DNA of 64,000 nt from Pohlia nutans (GCA_022496805.1 CM040085.1:14289811-14353810), one strand, 5' to 3'; positions 40,897 through 54,947 are shown, counted from the first letter of the stretch. Translations and numbers: made by a program. Notes: generated from the letters alone by a model not told the origin.

Positions 40897-41840
40897 ACTA
40901 ATAGAAAGAGTGGTCTTTGGGCACCCAAAAATAATGTCAGAGCGTGGTGCCCCCTAGGCCGAATAGCAGGTGAGTGTTTCTAATGTGATTAAATCAAAAT
41001 AAAAATGAATAAATTGTGGATCTTGTCTTCATATTGAATAGGATTCCAACGCACTAAGGTAAGTATCATTTGGATACCAAATGAATAGGATATGAATTTT
41101 AGAAGTTTTTTATTTTTTTTATTTTTTTATGAAGAATATTTGAAATTTTGCTTGTGATTCTCAATTGATGTACATTTACTCAACTTAGTTAAATCTTGGT
41201 CCATACATTCATTCAGGATTTACCCAATGTATTTGTTTTAGCACAAGAATGTATTAATGCGGTACATTTTGTTAGCGTCTTTTGGAAGACAAGTTAATGT
41301 ATGTACCACAAAATTATATCCTCGTCCTTGAACTTACACTTTAGACATACTTTGGCCAAATTTAGTACATTATCCCATTAAGATACAACTACTTAATAAG
41401 AAATTTAAGAGCTATATGACCTCCAAGCCTTTTAGTTCCCCGTGTTTACCACAACATGCTATATATCCAAGTACTTTTGGCACTCAAGAATGTGACTTGA
41501 TTTACACATTGCCTCACTTTTAAAGAATGGCACATGGCTAATCTTGTTTGTTTCATCTTCTTGAGCCTCACCACTTCATTCAAAAATTTCATACGATTTT
41601 GTTCTCAAAGTTTGATTCTTTACACTTGAAGAGTTGATTACTTTTCAAAATTCTTTTAAATAATCTAAATAAAGTCTTGGAATATACTAACCACAAGAAA
41701 GACCTATGTTAGTGTGTCTAGAAATGATACAACTATTGCATAACCTCCCGAGAATTTTGATTTTGCACAATGACAATTGTACTAAAAAAATAATTAAAAA
41801 TGCCCTCATGATATATAAATCCTCATAAATGTATGGCTTT
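40897..41840. other. AT-rich spacer
   Basis: No gene or repeat family recognised. Confidence 0.45.
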
Positions 41841-42537
41841 TTAACCCCTAAGTGTTCTTGGCTTTTTTGGGCTTAAAAATATCATTGCTTTTGATGTGTT
41901 ATAGATCTAAATGTAAATGAGGTGTAGAAATTTCAATTGTACAATCTCGTAGTATACATGTTGTAAATGATGTGGATCAAATTATTAGTGGTGAAATTCG
42001 TTTTCAAAACTACTAATGAAACAAAATTAACTATAAAGCGGTTAATGAAAAAATTTGATGCACCCTGAAATTACCTTGCAATGTCAAAAAGTAGCCCGAA
42101 AAGTGACCCATTTGACCCAAAATGCAGAAAGTGTCAAAAATAGACCTGTGCACTAAAATGACTCCAAAACATTCATAACAATATGGATTGACATGAAAAG
42201 TTTACCATGATAACTAGACTTCAAGGGGAATCTAACCCGACAATTTTTTATTTATTGAAAACGAACATTGAATGAAGGAGATACAAGCCCCAAAGTTACA
42301 ACCATCAAAATGCACAAAAACTGTCCAAAAAAACAAACCCCTGCTTTCAAACGATTCCCAAAACTTCAATACATCTCAGATTGATCTGAAATTTTTACCA
42401 CTCAACTAGACATCATGAGGGGAGATTTTCCAAAATTTCATTAAAATCAAACACTGTATGCAAAAGTTACAGCTCTTTGAAGTGAAAGCAACTCAAAAAA
42501 CGTCCAAAATATGGACGCCGGGACAGTTAGGGATGAA
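41841..42537 (-). mobile_element. Family M TTAA element, copy 2, 697 bp
   Basis: Ends TTAACCCCTAAGTGTTC and GGACAGTTAGGGATGAA. Inverted relative to 27960. The following 600 bp up to the CHY1-like stop codon hold its presumed 3' UTR and nothing else recognised. Confidence 0.83.
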
Positions 42538-43135
42538 CGCATGAATAATTGATCAACTTGAAAAGTGAATGGAACTCATGGACCAATTCTAAGAAGATTT
42601 CTTCTATGGTAGCCAAGATACTATGTGTAGCTCCAAGCGTTTCGCATGCTCAGGAGAGTGATTTTTGGGAAACATACTTTCACAATTGGTGTTAGGACCG
42701 ATCTTAGCAAAGTGAATGGAGTCCAAATATGTACCTAAATTTATTCCTAAGACCCTCATTGACAAAATGAAAAAATACCATTAGGAGATTGATTTTTGAG
42801 AAACATACGTAAGACAGGTTTTTGTGAGACGTAAACACTCGGGGCAATATCTTTGCGTACGAGAGACAAATCTATTGAGATCAAATATTTATCACTATAT
42901 AATTTCTTATGCAAGTAGACAACTATAAGTAACAATAGTAAACCCCATTTCCATTCAAAGATTAGTGGCCATAGACATTTAGCTACTAGAGCTGCCCTGA
43001 AGGTGTCTGTAAAACCACTTACTTATTCATGTGCAGGGCGCCATTTGGCGTTAAGAAAACACTTCAAGAAGACCATACTAGATCACTTTAATCTCAGACC
43101 AATGTCATCCACCCTGTACACGAATGTGAAGTAAA

Positions 43136-46100
43136 TCAAAGTCGTGAACGTGGTCTTGACCTGCTTTCACGTTGCTGAACCGGAAGATCCAACTCTTTCT
43201 CCCCACGATGGAACGGAGCAAATATATCATCCACCATTTCTGTTGTAACCTCGGCCAAAGTCGGAGGATTCCACTGCATAAACAAGATGCACAGACTCTC
43301 AGCAGAAATTTGAAGGCGTGTAAAAACACTAGCATTTAGAAATCACACATTTAATATCTGGTTCCTCATTGGAATACACACCATTGCTAAAGTAAGCACA
43401 TCAGCACAAGACCCTATTGACATGTAAGTGCCCAAACGACCAAAAGTGGCCATTTCCACACCTGTAGGAGTTTGAAAAATATATCATTTAGGAAGCTTCA
43501 AAGAAGGTAACACAATGTACCAATAAAAAGAAAATATCATTTTTTAACAATAGAAATATGTATCAAAAGTTACTATAGTCGACTATTAGCTTTCAAATGT
43601 GGACTTTCTATTTATTGTTTGGGCACTTAGGGGTTAGTCTATAAAGGCTAAGTGTACGATTCCAGCATTTCTGAGAAGAAATAGGGTACCTAACTTGGCA
43701 CAACTGAATGCAAACTGAAGATAAGACACTTGTCGACAACAAAATCCAAATTGAAACTACGAAGGCAAATTTTGCCTAGAAATCACCAATCCATCAGTCA
43801 GGTTAAGTGCCTCAGTCACAACCATGGTATAAATTTAGCAGTCCATTCATGTTGGTTCACTTGTGACCAAGAGAACCAGGGCAGAAGGGTACCTTAGGCT
43901 TGTTGTCCTTGTCCACCAAAAGAGCTCGGCAACCCTGTCACACAAACAAAGATAGTTGAGAAGCCAAAATAAACCACATTTTTCATCTATTATAACTGAA
44001 AGACTATGAAATGAAACTATACCACCTAATGTCATAGAATCTAAGAATCTATCCAGGCAATAACTTGTGCCAGAAAATTCCATATTCTAGAAATAGAAAA
44101 GGCCCACCTCATAGAAGTCCGTAGAATGCGTTGCATTCACAGCATGCACAGAAAGTCGATACTCACGCTCCAAACATTGAAACAGACTCTGTTTCCTACC
44201 TTCTCGAATCTGAGGCAAAATTTGTAAACAGGGCAGAAAGACACGAGGTCAAGAAAAGCAGCATCTAAAATTCAAAAGAAAACAGACGACTGCAAATGCA
44301 AAATATTGCTGTCAAACACATCGAACTTTTGTGTCTGGTTGGAAACTATAATCATCGTTCCCAAATTTTGTCGACGTAAAATGCACGATAAGATGAATTT
44401 GCGATCATCAAACTTCTCCCAACAGAATTTATACAAAAAAAAAGACTGAACTTACAGATCTTAATGTTACTTTCAAACTGATGGGAGATACTTTCTTCAG
44501 TAAAGCCACAGTATCCGAGGCCCACTCATCTCCAGATTTCTCTACTTTAGCCTCCTGTAAGTAGCAGAGCATGTGCTAATTAGAGCGTATTGATATTGTA
44601 AACATGCATTGATGGTCATACGATCGATGCACAATAGTAGAGGACCCACCCACGAGGCATTCTAGAAAACCTAGCCGCATAACAATTGCCAGGGTTTGCG
44701 TAAGAAACTGCCTAAAATGGCGTTCCAATTGGCAGGATTAAACACAAGGGGAATACCTCTAAGGGAGGGCGTTTTCTATTAGTGGCATTTTCTAACTATA
44801 ACTAGACCAACGTTCACAAAGTTCGGTCAAACCCCTATTAATCAGGAGCGCCAGCGGCATCAGGAGAATCCCTAATCAACTCTAAGAAATTTACTCAGCA
44901 GCTCACTATTCCAACTTATACCCTTCGCTGAGACAAAATTTGCTAGATAATAAAGAAATGATTTACTTACAAGAGCCTGTACGATCTCTTCCACAGTCTC
45001 CTTCTCAAAGCATTCATCAATATCTGCTTTTCTTCACATCCAAATAAAAATCAAGAACATTAACCTTCACGGTATTGACGGAATCCTGGGAAAACAACGG
45101 CTTAGCCTAAAATTAATCTGAGGAAAGCTTCGCCAAACCAGATTATTGCATACCTATACAAAGGGCTTTTCTCTCCGGGGTAGACAACATCACAAAATTC
45201 GTCAATAGCAATGCCTACAACCTCTGAATCTCCTGTGTTTAGACCACCAAGTCGGTCTTCCAGATCGGCCAGCCTCTGCAACCCAAAAAAACGAAGGTCA
45301 GATCAATATGAGCGCACAGCCTTGATTTTAAAATAAGTTGAATAGAAGCATCAGAAACAGACACAAAAAAAAAGTAACCAGATGACTTGCGTGAGGAAAA
45401 ACATGTGCAACAGAGAGATATGCACAGTTAAGCTGAAAAATGTTGCTCTTGTCACACAAACACGTCTGTCTACGGTCTTAAAGTCACCTGAGAGGGCACA
45501 AAGTGTGTGGCAAGACCACAAGAAAGCAAGTCTGCTCCATCAAGACGAGCCCCTGTAAGACCTAAGTATTCACCTGCCACAACCACATAACTGCTCAGAG
45601 AACCGCAACAACCTTTGTCATAATGTTCCCACTGCATGTAAAAACCTGTGCTTATGTGCCTTCGCACACTCTAGAGCTCAAGAGCACAGTTTCTTCAGTG
45701 CAGTAATGCATTTAAAATTCAATGTATCAAGAAAGCTGATGCTCAACTGTTCGTTTAACCTTAAAGACCAAAATGTCCGTGGACAATGTAAGCCAGTATA
45801 ATAAACTTTGAGGAAAGAGTATGATCTCGCAGCTGTACCTAGATGACCCGGCAATCTTGAGAGAAAATAAGACGCTCCAACATCAGGGTGTAGCCCTATG
45901 GCAGTTTCTGGCATTGCAAACAACTGAATATCCAGCAATTAGCACACCTATACATAATATAAGATTTCCACAAAACACAGCCAAGGTAGCCTTCTCCATA
46001 GAACCAACAGTACCAAAAACGAACATCAAATCCCACTGAACCTAAAGACAGGTAGCAAAATTCAATGGTCATTGCTATCATAGAACTCACGGTGTTTTCT

Positions 46101-48672
46101 GTAGCAACTCGAAACTTTCCATGCATGGAGAGGCCATTACCCCCACCCATACATACACCATCCAGAAGAGCTACCTGAAAATTTGCATTTCAAGAAAGAT
46201 GTTAAAAATGAGAATATTAGAATTGCTCCAAAATCGAAATAACAATTAAATAATAATTCTGGAGCAGCAAATCCATGCAGCTTAATTAGCCATTTGCAAA
46301 ACTCAATTTCATTAAACAAATCACCAATACCCATCCTATACACATACATGGATTTTCTTGTAGGTTCCAATGATGTAATTGAGATGATACTCCTTGTAAA
46401 AAAACGCATCACCACGTTCCGGTTGACCTGTGTATACCAATCCACAATTGAGTATCACGATAGACTCAATATCATGTTTGAACTTAAAATATATTGACAC
46501 AAAAATTGACTAGACCATACAGCGTGCACTCTAGTATGCAATCACAAGTGGTCGAGAAATGAATCTGCACACTAACCTGCCTTCCCAAGATGATACACTG
46601 TCGCTACATCGCCCCCTGCACAAAATCCCCGTCCAGCACCCTTGCAGAGACATCGTAGGCTTGTTAGACAACGTAAGAGGGCCAACATTCTCATACAAAA
46701 CTCATGAACTCACATGCTTGGAAAATACGTGAGGATTATATTGACATGAACGAAGGAATACGCTATGGCTTTCTTCTCTACTCACTCGTAGAAAAACACC
46801 CAAAGGTATTTTAGAAAACGTAGTAGCGTTAAACCCTACCAACTGTAACGTCATTTAAGGGAATTTCTAACACAAACCCTGCCAATTGTAACGCAGCTAA
46901 GTTTTCTAGAATACATGTGGGAGGGGGGTTCTCAACTAGTGACTCCTGATTCCCTCACATTTTTTTGTGAACTACAGTTAATTGTGACTAGAAACTACAA
47001 ATATGAGAAGACCAATGACACTTACACATGTCCTTCGTTAAACTGCTTATAATATAACAGAGCACTAAATAAATCCACTGGATTCGGGTAGATGTCGTCC
47101 ATTTAGAAGTAGTAATGTTGAATAGGAAACTCAAGTTTCGTCAATCCAAGGATCTGTAAGTGGCAACTCAGGTAATAGTGGGGCGTTGAAGGTTTAATAA
47201 TACCTTTCTTGTCTCAAAATTGACCCTGGATTTCACGTTTGACATTGTTCGTTCAGAAATAGAGACAAGGCCATAAAATAACTCACTGCTAGTATAACCA
47301 TGCGCACATGCTTGTCCTTCTCCCACTTCACGTAGATCTCCAGCAACCGGTCAATCTAGTCAAAGACAAATTTTCAGTGAGAATCTCCACAAACAACAGA
47401 TTCAGCCCTTTTTCAAATGTGAAACATCCAGTTAGTCATAAAATTCTAGAGCTAGACCCTTCCCTGATTAAGCTACATAAACTTACAAGCATAACGTAAC
47501 GTTTTGCCAAATGTGATGTCCATTATCTTTGAAACCATGAATAAACTTATGTGCGGACATATAAATAGTTAAAAGAGAAGGGTGAAACATTCAACTAGTT
47601 CAACATTTAGCATACGACCAGATAATCGGAAAAAAACGGATTATTATATCAGGACAAAGGGTTGCCATTACCATATTTTCGTTGACGGCATTAAGTTTTT
47701 TCGGCCTATTCAAAATGGCAACCTTTGTAGCAAACCCATCCTCCACCAAGACCTGCAACCAGCATCAATTCAAGACTTAGAGAATTAAGAGAGAATTCGA
47801 TTCCACCAATTCAACTCTATCATTTTTTTCCCAAATCTGACCCTGCACCAGAATCCTAAGCTCCAAAATACCGCCTTAAAGTACTAAACCCTGGTAGAAG
47901 TCTTAGATCGCATTTCACAAATACCCTAGTATAGGGGCAGCTTCGACACTAATTATGATCTTTTGAAGAATGTTGAAAATTTTGGTCATTATTTTCTTCA
48001 AAGAAGAACAATATTGTGAAGAAAAATATAGAATCTGTGGGAATATTCCATTGTTCGACAATAAAATAAAATAATTATTCGACAAAGGAGTGTTGAAGTT
48101 GCCCCTGTACTACAGTAGGCTCCATTATCGGCGCAAAACTCTTGCCCTCTAAATCCCCTAATGAATCTCGAACCATTTTTTCAACTTCAAGAATTTCTGA
48201 AAAACAGGAAAAACAGCTCAAAAAAATGGGATTTGAACTATGACTTTTTTTAAATCGTGATTCCCTAATAGACTCCATTCTGAGAGCACAAGTCATCCTC
48301 TTAAAACCCTTACTGAATTCCTGCATTTTTATCATTCCTCCCCGTGCGAAAGGCATCTTCTAAAAACACAAACAGAATTCAGAGAGAAATAACCAATCCA
48401 ACACACAATCACTGACGGAATCCAAATTCAGACAGCAACCACAACCGATCCACTCTCTGATCCAGCAGAGGAAAACCCTAAAAACGCTCAAAACGCAGTA
48501 CCTCGTCCGGCGTGGGAGCTGCAGAAGCCTTGGCGTGCATGGCAGCGGAGAGAGAGGGAGGAGTGGAGGGAGCCATGACGGAGGCCGCCGCAGCACGCAA
48601 AAGCGGAGCGTGCGAGGAGCGAAACAGAAGCGAGGAGCGCAATCCCGCTAGCTTGTGGAGCCCCAACACCAT
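43136..48672 (-). CDS. CHY1: 3-hydroxyisobutyryl-CoA hydrolase (CHY1-like), with N-terminal extension and C-terminal SRL
   Basis: Hydrolyses 3-hydroxyisobutyryl-CoA in valine breakdown; the plant enzyme CHY1 is peroxisomal. Fourteen exons, in coding order: 48672-48502, 47752-47672, 47355-47287, 46640-46577, 46427-46348, 46174-46091, 45923-45839, 45573-45488, 45275-45154, 45031-44971, 44554-44456, 44209-44108, 43934-43893, 43273-43136, all GT-AG and in phase, 427 aa. Seen: crotonase-fold [10 protein letters not shown] (109-118), [10 protein letters not shown] (160-169), and [12 protein letters not shown] (188-199) with the conserved Glu and Asp. The last residues are RSRPRSRL, a type 1 peroxisomal signal with basic residues before it. 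The first 57 residues are Arg/Ser/Ala-rich and look like an organelle transit peptide; Met33 and Met45 could start a shorter form. The ATG at 48672 was chosen because it begins this transit-like stretch; the frame stays open further upstream. The last intron holds a TTAA element. Confidence 0.95.
43425..43637. mobile_element. Element P, TTAA-type, in the last intron of the CHY1-like gene
   Basis: Right end TTGTTTGGGCACTTAGGGGTTAG; the left side keeps AAGTGCCCAAACGA but has lost the TTAACCCCT tip. Lies wholly within the intron 43274-43892. Confidence 0.6.
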
Positions 48673-49417
48673 CGCTGCAAAAAAAAAAATTGAGCTCGGG
48701 CTGGTGATGGAGAAGCAAGGAATTGTAGCAGCAGCACCGCAAGAGTGACTGGCAGACGGCGCGAGGAACACGGTGGTGCTGATGCAACATTCCAAGGTCG
48801 CAAGCAAGCTCTGCCGTGCTGCTGCAACGGCGCTGCCGCTCAATGCCGCCCAAGAAGGTGAGGGCTGCCGCAGCCGCTGGTGTAGCGGCAGTCTCTGTTT
48901 GTTCGCGTCTGTTGTCGGCACTTTGGGGATTGTGACGGATCTCGGTCAAATCTTTCATTAGGGCGCCTCCACGAAGAGCGCGTGCTCGCTTTCACAAGAA
49001 GGAATAAATTTATTGTCTCTGCCCTACCCAGGGAGAGACTACTGAAACGCTTCGTTTTTTAGGAGTTTTGAGGAGTTACGCACCTAGACAGTAAAAAGAA
49101 ATCGTAAAAATAAACTTAGGGTAAATACTAAGGCAGAGATTCTGCGATTAGCTGCTTGTTTTAGTAGGTGCTTTGGATTAGAAGATGGGTGCTTGACGGA
49201 TTGTATGGTTTGCGACTTCCTCAAGCGATGACCGATGTTTTTTCACTAACCCTCTCTCACTTTTATTAGAGGAGATTGAACCAATTGTCTATTTGAGGCA
49301 GAGCGGGGCCAAATGCCTCTTGGGAAGGGGCTCTTAGAGGTGTCATAGTGTAAGTATTTGTCCCAAGTTTTGCACATGCTTTTGTAGCAAGCTTAGGTGC
49401 CCTTCTCTTATTAACCC
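48673..49417. promoter_or_regulatory. CHY1-like upstream region with element Z copy 2
   Basis: The first ~290 bp upstream of the ATG are relatively GC-rich and likely hold the 5' UTR and promoter. Element Z (49015-49139, ends GTCTCTGCCC and GGCAGAGA) lies about 340 bp upstream of the ATG. No TATA box could be fixed. Confidence 0.5.
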
Positions 49418-50259
49418 TTAATCCCTAAGCACCGAATGTGTTTTTCCTACTAACTGGATAAAATCAAAACATTATAAAATGAGGCTTCTATAACTTATTT
49501 GGGCTTCAACTTTGAAGAGTATATGTAAGACACTTGTACATCGGTCAAGTTTGAAATAATATGGCTAAATATTTTTCAAATGAATTTATAAGAAATAGCT
49601 TTGAAAATCCACCGTAATTACAATTATACCACTATCATATTGAAATTCAATGTGATTGGTTGAAATCACTATGCTTCACTAGTGGTCAAAGTTGTCATCT
49701 AATTTTTATCATAGTTTGGTAGAAATATGTTGAGATCGCTATGTAAGCAAACAAAATATGAACTTATATGTTGAAACTTTTCACATTGTGCAAAAATGAC
49801 TTAATGTTGTACATTATGCACTTTTGGCAAATCATTCCAACATTTATAAGACAATGAGTAAATTTGTATTTATTATTTAATTTTTAAAAAATCCTTTTAA
49901 AATCATATTTAAATATATTGTAACACTATAATTTAATCCAACCATATGGATGTCATGCAAGATGTCATCGAAAAGTCATCATCTACAACTTTTGTTGGTA
50001 TGTAAACCTCAAAAATTGCATTTAGTGCGCTTTTTATGCTAAATTTCATAGCTGCCCGATTTTGACATTGGGATATAAACACACTCAAGTTTAGTTTTGA
50101 AAATCAAAGATGAATTTTAGAAAGTTAACTTTTATATAGATTCGTCCAAAAACAAATGGAAAAATGAAAAAACTTCACCAAGTAGGGTAACCTACCACTA
50201 GGAAAATTGAGCAACCAAATATGGTCGATTGGGCACTTCGGGCCCGACTTGGGGATTAA
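49418..50259. mobile_element. Candidate TTAA element N, ~840 bp
   Basis: Left TTAATCCCTAAGCACCG, right CGACTTGGGGATTAA. Termini resemble the TTAA group but match each other less well. No second copy here. Confidence 0.5.
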
Positions 50260-52605
50260 ACGTCAACTCAGCACTTTGGGCTCGGTTTTTCAAGAATTTT
50301 CAAACCACTTTGACCTTGAATTGTTGATAATGAAGAAATGTTTTTGTAAAAAAAATTCATGCATCATTATTGACAAGAATAGTACGTATCTACATTTTTA
50401 AAATGTAAATTATTTCTATATTTTGAGGCTGAAACTCAAAAATATTATTTTCATTTTAAATGAGGAAATGAAGTTTAAAGATTGAAAAGGCGGTCGTAGA
50501 AGTTCGCAATTTCTATTTGCAAGAGGAAGGCAATTGCTTTGATGACAGTCTCGCCATTCTAAGTGTGGATTATGGCAAGCGCCACATATGAATCATATAA
50601 GAGAGTCTCGCCTCAAAGCTCACACTCTAATAACCCCTATTTGCTTTTTACAAAACAAGAACAACATAACCGTGAGGCTTTGTCCCAATCTTTTTTATGT
50701 TTTTTGTAAATATTTGGATAAATTTTGAAATTAAGTTATTATTATTGGAGTAGTATAAATGTGTAGATAATATATATCATAAAATAATACGTGGTGTATT
50801 AGAACAATATATTGTTTGCAATTTTAGTTTAGATAGCATTGTGTGAAAAGGGTATGTTATGAATCACCTTAAAGTGCAAAATGTGAATAGGGTGTTCAAT
50901 AGGATGTTTTTTATGTCAAAAGTCTATATTGTGAATTTATGTGAATTTTCTTTATTATTTTTAATTACTCACAATTTTTTGAAAAAAAATAAACACAATG
51001 TACAATTTCATTTAAAAATTTGACCCTTTACATTGCGATAAATAGTACTAAAAATACTTTTAAGTTTTCAATAAATGAAGGCTCATTTATGATTTATATA
51101 TACCAAAGTTGGATGCTATAGTCATCCAAATGCATTTTTGATAAATGTTTGAAGTAAAAATACAATCATTTTAGTTCAATCTTCGATTGTGTTTTTAGAG
51201 GTGATGTTGAATTCTAGTGACGACGAAAGTCAAAGTTGGTTTAGCATGCATGGGATGGTAAGTTTGTCAGCACAACAGTTCCATTTTGTCACCATGACTA
51301 ATTCTATTTTGTTTCATCTCCAAGACTGTTTTATACTATCTCCCCGATAATTCCAAGTATCAAGGTTAGGATTTCAATTTCAAACGCACAATATTTCTTT
51401 AGAAATAGGTGAAAGAGTAGTTCACTTTGTATTGAACTCTTGGCATGGTACTCTTTACATGGCTAGTCTGTGTAGATATACTCATTTGAGGAAGGGATGA
51501 TTGCAAACCTTATGGGTTAAACTTGAACAAAAAAGAGACAAAACAATTGCGATTTTGGGAAGCAAATGCAAAGTGGAAGACAACTGAGGCTTCAACCTCA
51601 AATAGAAATCAACAGGTAGCACAACAAAATGTCTCTATTGAGTTTTAATGATTATAAATGAATTTTGGGAGGCATCATACAACTTGACATAGACAATCAG
51701 TAGAAGAAGAACCGTGACCCAAGGCGGTCATTGTAAATAAAGCGTCATTTCTTGCCACTATAGAGTAATGGGTATATTCATGTTGGCTTTTTTACCCAAC
51801 CTTATGTTTCATGTGACAATCATAAAAATTTCGTGTAAAGTGCGTCTGAGAGTGCGTCTTCCTTGAAATAGTTCCCATTTGGTTTGATTCCATGGTAAAG
51901 GACAAGGGTCCATTGTTGAAATATCAAGCTCAAACTCTTGGGCCTTGTTTATGCTCCAATTTATTTTTTCATAATTTATTTATTTTGGGCATAGATAAAG
52001 ACCCCATTTTTGAATGAAAATCCATGTTTCATAAAAAGACAACATGGCTATATTTTGTTTTAGTGACTTTACAATCTCTATTATGTAATGTATACAATAA
52101 AGTTTCTAAAACTCAACAAGTTTTTTCAAAAAAGAGACAGTTTACTCAATTATTGTCTTTAGGTTCTGAACTACATATAAGAAGAGAGCATTGTTGTTTG
52201 CGTGTCTTTGAAACGCAATTGAACGGGAAATTTATTTTATTTTATTTTTCATTCGTAAACTGAACGTGAGGTGTAGGTATTCCATTTACGAATGCAAACA
52301 AATTATTTTACTATCACCATAACCGGTTGTTGACTTTTCAACGCTTACGTGGCTCCATCCCATTGGCAACCCGTCACCATCACCATCACAAGTTGCAACT
52401 CATAATCTTCTCTCCTTGCAACTTCCATCCTACGTCCTTGGATCATGAAGATCAACGGTTGTGATTAAAAAATGAACAACCAGTTATGTACGATAACCGA
52501 CTCGCCGCTACGCGGCTCGACGGGTTATCTAATACAATCATGATCAAAATGCACATAGTACAAAATCTGTCAATTTGAGATTATCATGCTCAGAACATTC
52601 TTGAT
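50260..52605. other. AT-rich spacer
   Basis: No gene recognised in 2.3 kb. There is a small imperfect hairpin at 51941-52010 (GGGCCTTGTTTATG against inverted GGGGTCTTTATCTATG) and a GC-rich hairpin CGCCGCTACGCGGC near 52503-52516. Confidence 0.45.
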
Positions 52606-53265
52606 GGGCCATTCACACTTGCTTGCTACGGCACTTACGTTTGCATTCCTAGAACAGAGGGAGGTAAATTGAAAAAATAATAAATTATTCGACCTTGTCT
52701 TGACCTTGTCTCTTCCTGCATTTAGGTGACGCAGGTGCGTTCCACCAACACACATCTCTTGCGGCACACAAGATGCGTTGCATCAGCTTCTTGCATGCGT
52801 CAGGCTAAAAAAATAAAATTACAAATGCATTAGAGTTATCCGTAATGTAAAAGGGGGGTACCCTATCTGCTGGTTGGAGCTTGCAACCTTCAAATAGTAT
52901 TTTATGTACTTATTAGTCACAAGTCACTAAACACTTGCTTTGGATGAGCATGAGGGTTGATGTGGGGGCATGGATATATTCCCTCTTGGGAACTTGAGTG
53001 CGGTGTGGGAGAACTTCTCTTGTATTGATGAAGTACAAGGTTCGGATCTCCTTGACAACACAGAGCCTTGTGATTGATCGAAAAAGAACGAGCTAAAACT
53101 CGTTTTTGCCGCCTTTCAAGCTAAAAATTGAGTTCTACCTTGTCTTTCCTCTTGGATAAATGTTTTGCTTTACTTTATGGATAACTCTATTGTAGACTAT
53201 CAGAAACTTATTTCAGGAACGCACATGCTGCTGCACTCACTTTGGGCGACTGGTGTGAATGGGCC
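52606..53265. mobile_element. Element T copy 2, ~660 bp
   Basis: Ends GGGCCATTCACACTTG and CTGGTGTGAATGGGCC. Internal GACGCATGCAAGAAGC and AACACACAT blocks match 30798-31352. The target duplication is unresolved. Confidence 0.65.
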
Positions 53266-53432
53266 ATAAGGAACTACCTCAACACTTTTGTAAAAAAATA
53301 ACATTCAATAGCCTCTGTGACTGTTGCCTTTGTCCAACAAAATGATGTGGAATATCCCACATCATTTCATCCACCCAAAGAAACGATGTAGGATATTCAC
53401 ATCACATCAATAGCTATGGGGGCAGGTGACAT

Positions 53433-54947
53433 TAACCCTTTAGTGCCCAGGAGACTACATTGTGGTCACTAATGTGTCGAAAACGCAAATAACGGAAAAT
53501 CCACGAACGATAGGATTTTGAATTGTGATGTTCAGAGTTGGAAACTTATAATATACATCTTCTAAAAAAATAAAATTTCAATTTGAAGTTGTGCAACTAT
53601 CAAAATATTGATGAACAAAACGTGAAAATACTGTAAATACTTGAAAATACGGTAAATACTTACAAATACATCACATATACTATGCGATATTTCTTGTGTT
53701 TGGAAATTTGTTATCTTGTTTTATTTTTTTGGAATGTGTTATCTTATTCATATTCCATTAGTGTATGTATTCCGATCTTGATCAATGTACCAACTCCTTT
53801 CATATTTTAACGTATAATGTTTTCTCCTAAACCGTATATGGATAAGTTACTATCACTTCTAAAATTCACAATAATTATGTGCGAGTCCGTTCTTGACATG
53901 AAAAATTTCAACGAAGAGGTGTCAACATAGGTCATTGCTGAACCTCTTTACTTTTATTTTTGAAAATTTAACCCAAATTCTATTTAACTTTGAAGTCACA
54001 CACCCCCCAAAATCTCATTTTCGACTGTGCATTATACGGTTCAAAAACATACTATAATATGCCAATCCAACGGTCCGATCTTACCAAGGTTTAACCGACA
54101 CTGGTTTGATTAAACTATGCTTACATTAATACAGTTAAATACTATTAATAGTATCCATAAATTGAACAGAGAGAGTTTTAAGAAAAAATACACCAAAAAA
54201 CTGTGGTTTCTCCAGAACCACCTTGGGCACTAACCCCTAAAGGTTGGGCCTATGACCATGGAATCATGTTTTATCTATCACACTCAATTTTGCTACTAAA
54301 AATAATACAAGAATTCAAATTTATATTTTTAGTAGATGAAGTCACATGTCTACTACAAATCATGAATTTTTCATAAATTTTGGTGAAAATTTGTAATTAC
54401 TGTGGTTTTATGATTGTAAAGAAAATCTATATCAATTACAAAATGTACTAGAAAATTCCGATTTTTTTACCTACGGTGTAAATTACAATGAAGAAAAGTT
54501 TAGTTGATGGAAATCATCCGTGTATCTAAATTAAGAAAATTTGCTACACCTTGGTGATACTTACCGAACTTGTAACTACAATAAAACACTCAATTTTCAA
54601 AATTTTCCAAACATTCAAAGTGGAGTATAAACTAAACTTGGCAAGCTTCATTTTGTTAGTTAAGCTCAAATGCAATGGAACTCATTTTCATGGCCTAAAT
54701 TTGGTTTAAGTAGAACAAGCAAAAAAAATCAAAATACACTACACTGTGAACCGTTTTTACGACTCTTTTTGTAGTTGGGACCCATGTAAAATCTAAAAAT
54801 AGCTTGAATGATTTGAATTTAATTTGAAGGGGTGGCATCACCAAGCAAAGCCTTTCACATAAAGAATTGGATGGAAATCATCCACGAGTCGACTTCATTC
54901 ATAAGCCATTTTTTGGTCTCGGTGGCGTTTAGGGGCTAAAGGGTTAA
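53433..54947 (-). mobile_element. Family F TTAA element, copy 2, interrupted by G2
   Basis: Left TTAACCCTTTAGTGCCCAGG; the right end GCACTAAAGGGTTAA is split by G2 after GCACTAA. Without G2 about 820 bp. Lacks the Mutator-like insert of copy 1. Confidence 0.85.
54240..54939 (+). mobile_element. Family G TTAA-type element, copy 2, with CTAA duplication
   Basis: About 700 bp; tips CCCCTAAAGGTTGGGC and GGCGTTTAGGGG, flanked by CTAA at 54240-54243 and 54936-54939. The host site is the terminus of F2. Confidence 0.88.

Noticed and set aside
45754..45790. TTAACCTTAAAGACC in a CHY1-like intron as another TTAA element
   Set aside because: No right end and no family interior could be found; one short match is not enough.
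48502..48921. Longer N-terminus for the CHY1-like protein from an upstream in-frame Met
   Set aside because: Would add 83 residues not expected in the family, including poly-Phe from an A-rich tract; more likely 5' UTR. The frame is open, so it is not excluded by sequence alone.
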